A stretch of 64,000 bases of DNA from Paenibacillus rubinfantis (GTDB lineage Bacteria; Bacillota; Bacilli; Paenibacillales; Paenibacillaceae), in the NCBI RefSeq assembly GCF_001486505.1, contig NZ_LN909066.1, positions 261,795 to 325,794 on the forward strand, in the 5' to 3' direction. Shown piece after piece: positions 42,639-50,678 of the stretch (within the stretch, counting starts at the first letter, position 1; every line of letters starts with the position of its first letter). The position numbers and the translations under genes were made by a program. Below the pieces are notes generated by a model that did not search any database, was not told where the DNA came from, and was given only the letters and a program-made list of their open reading frames with translations.

Positions 42639-43218
42639 GCTGACTTCCTCCTTCTGGATTGTCCTCTCCGGTAGACCGGTAGATGACGAAATTCCCCTGA
42701 AATACCATTTCTTCGCCTACGTAGGTAAACACTTCGACCTTCGCTTTGCCTTTCTGGCCGGAGCTGGGCCGAACGTAAGCTTTCGCGATACATTTCTCTC
42801 CTAAATGAACCGACCGGATAAACCGGATGTCCGCGGAAAACGTCAACGCGATCTCGTCGTTAATAACGGCTACAGCCAGGGAGTTGGCCTGCGCAAACAC
42901 ATGGTGGCCCCGAGCGATGCCTGTCCGAGAGAACACGTGCTCCTCGCGGATTTCAAAGATGGAGATCCCGCTCTTGTCCAACTGCAGATCGACGATTTCC
43001 CCGATGACCTCATGCAGCGGCAAGGAACGAACCTGGTCGTACGAGCGTTCCGCCATCAGCTTCATCCGTTCCCGGAGCTCGGGGATGCCCAGCTCCATCC
43101 GGTCAAGCCGGATCGTCTGGATGCTGACTTTTAGTTGTCGCGTCAGCTCCTGGTCCGTAATAAACGGATTGGCTTCTATCATTTGGACGAGCTGCTGCTG
43201 CCTCGCCCGCTTCGGCAA
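42622..43218 (-). CDS. fapR: Transcription factor FapR
   Basis: FapR represses fatty-acid and phospholipid genes and is released by malonyl-CoA. The 198-residue protein has an N-terminal DeoR-type helix-turn-helix (ITDQELTRQLKVSIQTIRLDRMELGIPELRERMK) and a C-terminal hot-dog malonyl-CoA domain (RGHHVFAQANSLAVAVI). The TTG at 43218 lies 14 bases from the GGGGGG site; an ATC at 43227 lies at ideal distance and adds three residues, so a rare start codon is possible. A FapR box lies at 43318-43337. Confidence 0.95.
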   Translation of the reverse strand: MPKRARQQQLVQMIEANPFITDQELTRQLKVSIQTIRLDRMELGIPELRERMKLMAERSYDQVRSLPLHEVIGEIVDLQLDKSGISIFEIREEHVFSRTGIARGHHVFAQANSLAVAVINDEIALTFSADIRFIRSVHLGEKCIAKAYVRPSSGQKGKAKVEVFTYVGEEMVFQGNFVIYRSTGEDNPEGGSQHENRH

Positions 43219-43317
43219 ACGTTCGATGGGTATCCCCCCCTGATGATTAAGTTTCTGACGTTGGTCTCATCTATAGAATCAAACGATCTTTTTTATATGT
43301 AAAATTTCACGTCGTTT

Positions 43318-43337
43318 TTTAGAACCTGGTACTAAAA
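43318..43337 (-). promoter_or_regulatory. FapR operator at the fapR-plsX-fab promoter
   Basis: TTTAGAACCTGGTACTAAAA matches the FapR consensus (TTAGTACCTGRTACTAA) with one change in the left arm. It lies just downstream of a TATACT -10 element read on the minus strand (43339-43352 region), over the start of transcription, so FapR would repress its own operon, as in Bacillus. Confidence 0.8.
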
Positions 43338-43412
43338 TGTAGTATAATGCATCCCGCCCCAAAAGAAAAGCGAAATCGCCACAAACCTCGCGTGAGGCCG
43401 GGCCGGAGAAGA

Positions 43413-43449
43413 CAAAAAAAATAGCACCTCACCGAAATGAAGTACTACT
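43413..43449 (-). terminator. Terminator of the rpmF unit
   Basis: AGTAGTACTTCA pairs (with G-T pairs) with TGAGGTGCTAT around TTTCGG; eight T follow on the minus strand. It separates rpmF from the fapR promoter. Confidence 0.85.
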
Positions 43450-43469
43450 TTGAGTTGGATGCCTAAAGC

Positions 43470-43643
43470 TTATTGGCCGATAATTTCTCTCGATTTGTAT
43501 GTTCCGCAAACTTTGCATACGTGGTGAGCAAGCTTCAATTCTCCGCATTGTTCACATTTTACCATGCCCGGCACAGCCAATTTGAAATGCGTGCGGCGTT
43601 TGTCGCGACGCGTTTTGGACGTTCTCCGTTGAGGTACTGCCAT
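43470..43643 (-). CDS. rpmF: 50S ribosomal protein L32 (zinc-binding form)
   Basis: L32 is a small 50S protein near the tunnel exit. The start at 43643 gives MAVPQRRTSKTRRDKRRTHFKL, 57 residues; seven upstream codons in frame are not used. It has the zinc ribbon CEQCGELKLAHHVCKVCG, so it is the C+ form that depends on zinc. It follows the DUF177 gene, the conserved pair. Confidence 0.98.
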   Translation of the reverse strand: MAVPQRRTSKTRRDKRRTHFKLAVPGMVKCEQCGELKLAHHVCKVCGTYKSREIIGQ

Positions 43644-43703
43644 GGTTCCCACCTCCTTAATCAAGTCAACCCTTACCGGGGTTCATTCGTGTTGTTTACT
43701 TGC

Positions 43704-44225
43704 TTATTTTTTGAAAAAATCGCCGAGCGCTGCGAGCCGCGGATCGATCACGTCCGTATTGCAGCCGCATTCCTGCTCGTTCAGGTCGGTCCCGCAATTC
43801 GGACAAAGCCCTTTGCAGGATTCCTGGCACACGGCGGCATACGGAAGATGAAGCAGCAGCGTTTCTTCCACATACGGCACCAGATCGACCTTGTCGTCGG
43901 CGACATATTGCAAGTCTTCGTCTTCTTCCTGCGCCTGCATGTCCGTCTCGGGATCATCGCTTTGTTTGAAGCTTTCCGCAAACTCCGCTTGTACAACCCG
44001 TTTCAGGGGCTTCAGACACCGGGAACAGGTCATGTCGAGCTCGGCCTTCAGCTTGCCCGTAACAGCAACGACGTCTCCGCCTTCGGCTTCCGCCTGCAAA
44101 TCAACTTGCAGCGGACTGATCGCGGTAATATCCCGGCGACCTTTCACGACGCGGCTAACGTCCAAAGTCTGATGGATCTTCACCGGAGCTTCGGACGAGG
44201 TTACCTGACGCAAATTCATAAACAT
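43704..44225 (-). CDS. ylbN: DUF177 family protein (YceD/YlbN)
   Basis: A 173-residue protein of the YceD/DUF177 family, always next to rpmF and linked to 23S rRNA accumulation. The ATG at 44225 lies eight bases from GGAG; ATGs at 44231 and 44219 are alternatives. A CSRCLKPL pair and the C-terminal CPNCGTDLNEQECGC form a probable zinc site, and the family's acidic middle (DDPETDMQAQEEDEDLQYV) is clear. Confidence 0.93.
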   Translation of the reverse strand: MFMNLRQVTSSEAPVKIHQTLDVSRVVKGRRDITAISPLQVDLQAEAEGGDVVAVTGKLKAELDMTCSRCLKPLKRVVQAEFAESFKQSDDPETDMQAQEEDEDLQYVADDKVDLVPYVEETLLLHLPYAAVCQESCKGLCPNCGTDLNEQECGCNTDVIDPRLAALGDFFKK

Positions 44226-44407
44226 CAGCATCACTCCAAACAAACAAAAATTATTATACCGATTTTAAGTAAGTTTTGTCAACAATAAAGCTGTTTTTCC
44301 GGTGAAAATACCGCGGCCGCTCCATTCTTTTAGCTCCGCTTCAAATTCATGGTATATTCATAGGTGATTGCTTCCACCCAAATCCCTAAATTAAGGAGTA
44401 GAACCCT

Positions 44408-45323
44408 TTGAATATCGTCGGTCTCATCGTGGAGTACAACCCATTGCATAACGGACACGCCTATCATTTCGCCGAGGCGAAGCGGCTAACCGGCGCCGAG
44501 GCGGTCATCGCCGTCATGAGCGGCGATTTCCTGCAGCGCGGCGAGCCGGCGCTCGTCGACAAGTGGGCCCGGGCGGAAATGGCCCTCCGCCTGGGAGTCG
44601 ACATCGTGCTGGAGCTGCCGGTCGCCTATGCGGCCCAGCCGGCGGAGTGGTTCGCCTACGGAGCCGTGGCTTTGCTGGATGCGACGGGGCTTACGACGCA
44701 TCTGTGCTTCGGCAGCGAAGCCGGTGCGCTGACGGCGCTGCTGCCGCTGGCCGAGCGGCTGGCCGCCGAACCGCAGGTCCACGGCGGACATCCTCGCCCG
44801 CGAATTCGCGGCGGGACGCGGGCCCGTGACGTGGGAGAGCTTGGCCGCGCCGCTCTTCCACCAGTTGCTCCTGGCGACGCCGGAGCAGCTCGCCGCCCTT
44901 CACGAGGTGACGGAAGGGCTGGAATACCGGATCAAAAAAACGCTGACCCGCTTAACGCAGCCCACCGTGGCCGAGCTGCTGGCACAGCTCAAAACGAAAC
45001 GCTACACCCATACCAAGCTGCAACGCACGCTTTTGCATATTCTCCTGCAGCATCCCCGCGAGCTGCTGGCGCCAGAGGCGCTTGCCCAGGGCCCGGGGTA
45101 TCTGCGTGTGCTAGGCTTCAGCGCGGCCGGACAACAGCTGCTGAAGCGGATGAAGCAAACGGCCCGGTTGCCGATTCTCACCCGGGCCGCCGAACTCGAC
45201 CATCCGCAGCTTGCTCTAGATATCCGGGCGGCCGCCGCTTATGCCAACGCGCTGCCGCAGCGCCGGGCGGAGGAGCTGCAGCGCGAGTACCGTCAGGCTC
45301 CCCTACGCCTGCCAGATCTTTAA
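44408..45323 (+). pseudogene. tmcAL: tRNA(Met) cytidine acetate ligase TmcAL, internally deleted and frameshifted
   Basis: TmcAL (YlbM) uses acetate and ATP to make ac4C34 in elongator tRNA-Met. The N-terminus is normal (MNIVGLIVEYNPLHNGHAYHF with the HxGH nucleotidyl-transfer motif, GSEAGALTALLPLAERLAAEP), then after about residue 124 the frame turns to Arg/Pro/Gly nonsense. In another frame from about 44780 the family's C-terminal part resumes (ADILAREFAAGRGPVTWESL...LHEVTEGLEYRIKKTL) and runs to 45323. The middle (the NNILGIEYLKAL and ASATAIR segments of the family) is absent. The locus is 916 bp versus about 1230 expected, so roughly 300-400 bp are lost plus a change of frame. Confidence 0.8.
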
Positions 45324-45366
45324 GTCATCGTCATTCAGGGGGAGTATCGCCTGAAACAACATAAGC

Positions 45367-46395
45367 TTACGAAGCTTTCGGCTCCAGCGAAGCCAAATAA
45401 TTTAAGGCGTCGTCCAACTTCTTCACCGGCACCAGCTTCATCTTCGTACCGATTTGCTCCGCCTTCGCCTTCGCGTCTTTATAGTTTGCCTCCGGTACAA
45501 AAAATATTTCCGCCTTTTCCCGGTCCGACGCCACGATCTTAAATTGGACCCCACCGATCGCCCCAACCGTTCCGTCCTCGGCGATCGTACCGGTGCCGGC
45601 CACCCGGTAACCTTGGCTCAAATCACCCGGAGTCAATTGATTGTAGATCTCAAGCGTAAACATTAACCCGGCGGACGGACCGCCGATCCGGGTATCGACA
45701 AACTGCACTTCCTTGGTCGGATCGGCCGCCTGCACTTTGCGGAGCTCGCCTACTGAGACGCCCAAGCCGGCTTTTCGGCCTCCGTCGGCCGCCGGGATCT
45801 CCACAAGCTCTACCTGCTGCTCGACGGATTTGCCCTTGCGTTCCAGCCGGATTTTCACCTGATCCCCCGGTTTATCGTCTTGCAGCAGCGCCCCGAGATC
45901 TTCAAACCGCTTGACCGGCTGCCCCTTCACCTCACGGATGATATCTCCGGAATGGAATTCGCCTTTCGGCGGGTTCTCTTTGGATAAGCCAACAATAAAG
46001 ACGTACTCCGAGATGACATCGTATTTGACGCCGGCCTTATTGTAAGCCGCCATCATGGCGCTTGATTGGGAGCTGCTCATGTAATAACGCTGCTGGGTTT
46101 CATATTCCTCATCATTGCGGTCCGGTTCCTTGCGGACGATTTCGGCATGCTTATTAAAACGGGCTGTCGCCAGCATCCACACGTTCGCATAGCTGACTGA
46201 AACCGTCGTCAGCATAAAGGTTCCTTTTTCCTCCGGATCCCCCGACTGGATCGAAATCATCGGTTTGATTTCCTCCGCCGTCCCCGGCTGATTGATCATA
46301 TACGGGGTAGACATGTATACGACAACGTATACGATTACGGCCATCGTCAGGACGTATAGCCCCGATCGGATCGCTTTGGCTCTGGATGGTCGCAT
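45367..46395 (-). CDS. ylbL: SepM/YlbL-type PDZ-Lon family membrane protease
   Basis: A membrane-anchored serine protease with the Lon-type Ser-Lys dyad. The start at 46395 (MRPSRAKAIRSGLYVLTMAV) has GGAGGAG upstream; the frame is open 40 codons further but overlaps the divergent ylbJ leader. The 342-residue protein has an N-terminal membrane span (about 13-31), a PDZ domain (FHSGDIIREVKGQPVKRFEDL) and the Lon catalytic part, with Ser in GGPSAGLMF and Lys in GGVQFKIVAS. The streptococcal homologue SepM trims a competence peptide; the Bacillus homologue (YlbL) acts on a cell-division inhibitor in DNA damage recovery. Substrate here is unknown. Confidence 0.93.
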   Translation of the reverse strand: MRPSRAKAIRSGLYVLTMAVIVYVVVYMSTPYMINQPGTAEEIKPMISIQSGDPEEKGTFMLTTVSVSYANVWMLATARFNKHAEIVRKEPDRNDEEYETQQRYYMSSSQSSAMMAAYNKAGVKYDVISEYVFIVGLSKENPPKGEFHSGDIIREVKGQPVKRFEDLGALLQDDKPGDQVKIRLERKGKSVEQQVELVEIPAADGGRKAGLGVSVGELRKVQAADPTKEVQFVDTRIGGPSAGLMFTLEIYNQLTPGDLSQGYRVAGTGTIAEDGTVGAIGGVQFKIVASDREKAEIFFVPEANYKDAKAKAEQIGTKMKLVPVKKLDDALNYLASLEPKAS

Positions 46396-46576
46396 CCCGT
46401 TCTCCTCCCTTCTGTACAGCAGCGGCGAACTCCAATTCTTCCTTGTGCTCGGCCGCCTTGGGATTACCGGCTCCATGAAACCGGTAGTCTGTCCTTGGCT
46501 GCTGATGCATAGCATGTACTATGCGCTAATTTGCTATCGGTCTTTATCTAATGACAAAGAAGGTGGAACTATACAT

Positions 46577-47806
46577 ATGAATTTACGACGTTGGGCCACC
46601 AGCCCGCTTTCCACGTTGTTCACCGGATTTTTGGCCGTCTTGGTCGTGATCTGCGTCGTCTATGCTCCCGGCGAAGCCTTCAAAGCCTCCGGAGAAGGCT
46701 TGGCCATCTGGTGGCGGATCGTGTTTCCGGCCCTGCTGCCGTTCGTCGTGTTGTCGCAAATGCTGCTTGCGTCCGGGTTCGCTCACGGTCTAGGTTCTTT
46801 GCTTGATCCCTTTACCCGCCGTGCCTTGGGATTACCCGGCTCCTTCGGCTGGGTGCTACCGCTTGGCATGACCGCCGGGTTCCCCGCAGCCGCTGAAGCG
46901 GCGGTCACGCTGTATAAACAAGGGAAAGTGACGGCAAGCGAAGCCGAGCGTCTGACGGCTGCAGCCCATTTCTGCAGCCCAATGCTGCTCGTTGTTGTGA
47001 TCGGCGCAGGGTTCATGAACCGGCCGGAGATCGGCTTACTGCTGTTGGCTGTGCACTGGGCCGCCGGATTGTTGGCCGGCATCACGCTGCATTGGGTGTT
47101 CCCGGACCGCTCATCCCCAGCAGCGCCTCCTTCGCCGGCAAAGGCAAAGACTCCTGCCAAACCGCGAGTTTCCGGGCTGCGCCTGGCCCTGCGCCGCATG
47201 GAGGAAGCCCGCCGCGAGGACGGACGCAGCTTCGGCAAGCTGCTGGGTGATTCGGTTGCTTCCGGCGTCCAAACGCTGATGATTACCGGGGGATATATGC
47301 TGATTTTTGCGGTTGTCATCCACGTGATTCTATTGGCTTTGCCCGACCACACTTTCTCCGTTGCCGTAAAAAGCGCGCTGGAAGTCCACCTCGGCTCCTA
47401 TGCGATGTCCGAGCTGGCTCCGTCCCTGCCCCCGGCACTTGCCGTCTCCCTGCTGGGGGCGGCGTTGGGGTGGAGCGGCTTATGCGCTTACCTGCAAGTC
47501 CGCGCCATCCTGGGACCCGCCGGCATTGGCGAGCGTTCTTTTTTGCTAAGCCGCCTGCTTCATGCAGCCTATGCTTACGTCCTAACGTTGCTGTTATGGA
47601 AGCCGTTCACCCGCTGGCTGCCGGGTATCCTCCCGGCCTTTGGCGACGCCCGATCGGCCCCTTTAGGAAGCGACACCCCGGCCGCCACGCTGCCAGGTTG
47701 GCAACAAGCGTTCGGGGTGATGGAATGGCAGCTATGGATGCTGACCTTACTGACGATCGGCTTTGTGGCCATCGCGCTCTTGTGGCGTCGACAAGACGAA
47801 CTCTAA
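46577..47806 (+). CDS. ylbJ: Sporulation integral membrane protein YlbJ
   Basis: YlbJ is needed for spore cortex formation in Bacillus and has the nucleoside-recognition/Gate membrane domain. The ATG at 46577 (MNLRRWATSPLSTLFTGFL) has AAGGTGGA upstream. The 409-residue protein has about eight membrane segments; GMTAGFPAAAEAAVTLYKQGK and FCSPMLLVVVIGAGFM are the family marks. It is divergent from ylbL and converges with coaD (14 bp apart). The patatin-like ylbK found beside it in Bacillus is absent. Confidence 0.93.
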   Translation: MNLRRWATSPLSTLFTGFLAVLVVICVVYAPGEAFKASGEGLAIWWRIVFPALLPFVVLSQMLLASGFAHGLGSLLDPFTRRALGLPGSFGWVLPLGMTAGFPAAAEAAVTLYKQGKVTASEAERLTAAAHFCSPMLLVVVIGAGFMNRPEIGLLLLAVHWAAGLLAGITLHWVFPDRSSPAAPPSPAKAKTPAKPRVSGLRLALRRMEEARREDGRSFGKLLGDSVASGVQTLMITGGYMLIFAVVIHVILLALPDHTFSVAVKSALEVHLGSYAMSELAPSLPPALAVSLLGAALGWSGLCAYLQVRAILGPAGIGERSFLLSRLLHAAYAYVLTLLLWKPFTRWLPGILPAFGDARSAPLGSDTPAATLPGWQQAFGVMEWQLWMLTLLTIGFVAIALLWRRQDEL

Positions 47807-47820
47807 GCCGATCCAGGGCT

Positions 47821-48333
47821 TCAGCTGGGCCCTAGCTTCTCCTTAAACTTCCCGCGCAGCGCCTGCTCTACTTCCGGGGGAACGAGATCGCTGACATCCC
47901 CGTGGAAGCTGGCGATTTCCTTCACAACGCTGGAGCTTAAATACGAATATTTCGGGTTCGTCATCATAAAGATCGTCTCAACGTCGCTGTTTAACTTATG
48001 GTTGGTGGAAGCCAACTGCAGCTCATATTCGAAATCGGTTACGGAGCGGATGCCCCGGACGATCACATGGGCTTGTTTATAATCCATATAGTTGACCAGC
48101 AGGTCTCGGAAGCTGTCGATCTCCACGTTTGGCAGATGCTCGGTAGCTTCGGCAAGCAGCGCCTTCCGTTCCTCAACGGTAAATAGCGGCTTCTTGCTTA
48201 AGTTGTTCAGCACGGCTACAATCAGCCGGTCAAACTGACGCGAGGCTCGCTGAATGATGTCCATATGCCCTTTCGTTACGGGATCAAAGCTGCCCGGATA
48301 GACCGCCACCCGCGGTTTCCGTTGTTCGTTCAT
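47821..48333 (-). CDS. coaD: Pantetheine-phosphate adenylyltransferase
   Basis: CoaD makes dephospho-CoA from 4'-phosphopantetheine and ATP. The 170-residue protein has AVYPGSFDPVTKGHMDII (the HxGH-type motif as TKGH) and SYLSSSVVKEIASFHGDV, both diagnostic. It overlaps the end of rsmD by 4 bases (ATGA), giving the usual rsmD-coaD pair. Confidence 0.98.
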   Translation of the reverse strand: MNEQRKPRVAVYPGSFDPVTKGHMDIIQRASRQFDRLIVAVLNNLSKKPLFTVEERKALLAEATEHLPNVEIDSFRDLLVNYMDYKQAHVIVRGIRSVTDFEYELQLASTNHKLNSDVETIFMMTNPKYSYLSSSVVKEIASFHGDVSDLVPPEVEQALRGKFKEKLGPS

Positions 48334-48929
48334 GTTGTTGCTCCTCCTTGATCGTCGGTTTGAACCGCGTTTGGCTCGGAATCGTAGGCATAAATCGAGA
48401 CGGCGGTTTCCCCGTATTCCGCTTTGCGCAATTGCCTGAAAGGCCCAAACCGCTCGGGATAAGCATACGAGGATTCGTATTCGAGCACGACCGTCGCCTG
48501 CGGCGCAAGCAGCTGTAGCTCGTCCATCAGCAGCATCAGCGCATCGCCGTGTTTCAAACGGTAAGGAGGATCCAGGAACACCAGATCAAATACCGCGCTT
48601 CGTTTCGCGAGGGCTTTCAACGCACGTTCGGCGTCGTTCTTGTATACTTCGGCATTCGCTTCGAATCCGACCGTTTTTAAATTTTGCCGGACCGTTTCAA
48701 TGCTTTTGAATTCTTTATCGATAAAAACAGCCTTATCCATGCCGCGGCTAAGCGCCTCGATCCCGAGACCCCCGGTCCCCGCAAACAGGTCCAGCGCGGC
48801 GCCTCCGTCAAAGTACGGCCCAATCATGCTGAATATCGCTTCTTTTACTTTGTCCGTCGTTGGCCTTGTCCCCATGCCGGGAACGGCTTTGAGCGATCTG
48901 CCCCGGGCGCTGCCCGAAATGACTCTCAT
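48330..48929 (-). CDS. rsmD: 16S rRNA (guanine966-N2)-methyltransferase RsmD
   Basis: RsmD makes m2G966 in 16S rRNA. The start at 48929 gives MRVISGSARGRSLKAVPG; a GTG four codons earlier (48941) is also possible. The 199-residue protein has the SAM-binding DLFAGTGGLGIEALSRG and catalytic LDPPYRLKHG (DPPY). It begins the rsmD-coaD unit. Confidence 0.97.
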   Translation of the reverse strand: MRVISGSARGRSLKAVPGMGTRPTTDKVKEAIFSMIGPYFDGGAALDLFAGTGGLGIEALSRGMDKAVFIDKEFKSIETVRQNLKTVGFEANAEVYKNDAERALKALAKRSAVFDLVFLDPPYRLKHGDALMLLMDELQLLAPQATVVLEYESSYAYPERFGPFRQLRKAEYGETAVSIYAYDSEPNAVQTDDQGGATT

Positions 48930-49183
48930 CGATTTGTTCACACACCTTTAATATGCCTGGAAAATTCCTGTCGATATCGTACCATAATCCGCCTTGGAAT
49001 GAAAAACGAAAAAAATCAAACAAAATTTCTGGACCCGAGGTATAAAACCCCCTTGCCCGGACAAACTTAGATTATCGACATCACCAAATGTCGTAGACAA
49101 CCGCGGAGAAGACTTACGTTTCCCCATAAGCTCTTCGTCCGGTTTCTCCTCTCCCATGATGGGCGTCCCGCAAGGGATGCCCG

Positions 49184-49235
49184 GACAAAAGCCCTTGTAG
49201 TCAGGTTTTCTACGAGGGCTTTTGTCCTTTTTTTA
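49184..49235 (+). terminator. Orphan plus-strand intrinsic terminator
   Basis: ACAAAAGCCCTTGTAG pairs with CTACGAGGGCTTTTGT around an 8-nt loop and is followed by seven T on the plus strand only. There is no plus-strand gene between 47806 and here. The 48930-49232 spacer also has a hairpin GGGCGTCCC/GGGATGCCC (49161-49182) just upstream, and a candidate minus-strand rsmD promoter with TACGAT near 48985. Confidence 0.6.
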
Positions 49236-49835
49236 TTGGCGATCCGCCAGTTCCTGGCGCAAGTTGCTAGCTTCTTCTCGGGAAGAGGCCGGGGTAACGA
49301 GGCATACCTCCGCTTCGGGAAACTGCGGATTCGTTAGTTCCGGAGTAAGTTGCGACTGAGGAACAAACCATACCAGGCGTTCTATATCTCCATCGAAATA
49401 AACCTGCCCATAATGACGGATGTCACTCCCTTCAAAATGAGTCGTTGGATACCCGTTCTCTAGAAACAATTCCGAGTAAACCCGTCCGTTTATCTCCACC
49501 GTACCTCTAAATTGATCGTCTCCCTTGTCATAATAACCGTCAAACGAGATCCGAACCGGCGATGTGAACGCAGGGTCCTCCTCCATCCAAGCGATACCTT
49601 CAACGGTTTTCGTCAGTTTAACCGGAGATACGTTCTCGATGTACCACCATGTATAAATAGCCGCCAGCAGAACGAGCCCGGCAGTCGCCGAAATCCATAC
49701 GCCCTTACGAATGAGAATCCCTCCTTCACGGTGGTTCCTAAATCTTCCAACCCATCGTACCACCGGAGAAGCCTGATGACAACCGCTTGCTTTCGCATGG
49801 GAACGCCCTAAAAGGCGCTTATTTATTTTTATCAA
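49233..49835 (-). CDS. Hypothetical membrane-anchored protein
   Basis: Not recognised. The longest frame (200 codons) starts at a TTG at 49835 overlapping the previous gene by 17 bases. A GGAGGG lies before codon 42 (an ATT at 49712), so translation may begin there and give about 159 residues with an N-terminal anchor RKGVWISATAGLVLLAAIYTW. The rest is a beta-rich extracytosolic domain (RISFDGYYDKGDDQFRGTVE, GQVYFDGDIERLVWFVP). It lies downstream of a glucosaminidase gene and may be co-transcribed. Confidence 0.6.
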   Translation of the reverse strand: MIKINKRLLGRSHAKASGCHQASPVVRWVGRFRNHREGGILIRKGVWISATAGLVLLAAIYTWWYIENVSPVKLTKTVEGIAWMEEDPAFTSPVRISFDGYYDKGDDQFRGTVEINGRVYSELFLENGYPTTHFEGSDIRHYGQVYFDGDIERLVWFVPQSQLTPELTNPQFPEAEVCLVTPASSREEASNLRQELADRQ

Positions 49836-50526
49836 ACAACCCCCGGCGGTGCATCACCGTGATGATTCGGTAAAAATCAACACTGCCCTGCTCGGGGTTC
49901 TTGAGCAGCGGGTCCCCTTTACTGTAATTCACCGCTGCCGCTACCGCTTCTTTAGCCCAGTCGGGGATCCCCGGATGTGTCCATTTCTCCAGGTCGGCGA
50001 TTTGCTTCGCTTGCTCGCGAACCGTTTCCTGGAGCGTTTCGAATTGTTTCTTTTCCTCCGCAGTCATCGGTTCCTCTCCTTTCGCTTCATCATATTGCTC
50101 CAATTGATAGGTTTCCATCAACCGAATCAGCTTAGATGCATATTGCGGATCCGTGGCGTATCCGGCTGCAGCGACGGCCCGCGCCGCTTCAGGTCCCGAC
50201 TTCCGAATGGCACCGGCATACCGATTCGCCGATAATAGACGGGCATGGTCAGCAATGGACTCCGCCCAGGATCGATACTTGCGAAAAGCCGCGTTTACCG
50301 TTACCGACTTACCTCCTCGGTATTCCGTCGTGGGCAGGATCAAGCTTCCCGCCGGCCCGCTGCCCTTCATCCCAAACAAATTGTTGCCCTCGGCAGCTAA
50401 ACGACTGGCGCCCCAATTCGATTCCAAAGCAGCCTGGGCGATCGTCAGTGAAGCCGGTATGCCGCTATCGCTCGCCTTCGCGACGGCAAGAGGTGCGATT
50501 TTCTCAATAAACCCGTTTTTGTCCAT
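49819..50526 (-). CDS. Phage-type glucosaminidase (GH73-like) with C-terminal binding module
   Basis: A 235-residue peptidoglycan hydrolase of the FlgJ/LytG N-acetylglucosaminidase type. Residues 5-150 are the catalytic domain: LTIAQAALESNWGASRLAAEGNNLFG holds the catalytic Glu, then FRKYRSWAESIADHARLL and GYATDPQYASKLI. There is no signal peptide, as in phage endolysins. The tail (about 150-235) has a coiled stretch and IPDWAKEAVAAAV...DFYRIITVMHRRGLF, a module I know from prophage lysins of Bacillales. No holin, tail or capsid genes surround it, so it is a domesticated or remnant lysin. Confidence 0.8.
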   Translation of the reverse strand: MDKNGFIEKIAPLAVAKASDSGIPASLTIAQAALESNWGASRLAAEGNNLFGMKGSGPAGSLILPTTEYRGGKSVTVNAAFRKYRSWAESIADHARLLSANRYAGAIRKSGPEAARAVAAAGYATDPQYASKLIRLMETYQLEQYDEAKGEEPMTAEEKKQFETLQETVREQAKQIADLEKWTHPGIPDWAKEAVAAAVNYSKGDPLLKNPEQGSVDFYRIITVMHRRGLFDKNK

Positions 50527-50678
50527 AATGTGATCACCTCCACCTATAGTTTATGAATCCGTTTGGACGAGGGATTGGACCTTTACCTTGCCGGTCCAAA
50601 GATGCATAGCCGTAGACCCGAGGGGTAACCTAACCTTGGTTTCACAAACTAACCTAAATCGAGGAGGATGTTCAGCTT

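Noticed and set aside
48948..49157. 69-codon minus-strand frame upstream of rsmD
   Set aside because: No ribosome-binding site, and the reading contains the probable rsmD promoter; not conserved-looking.
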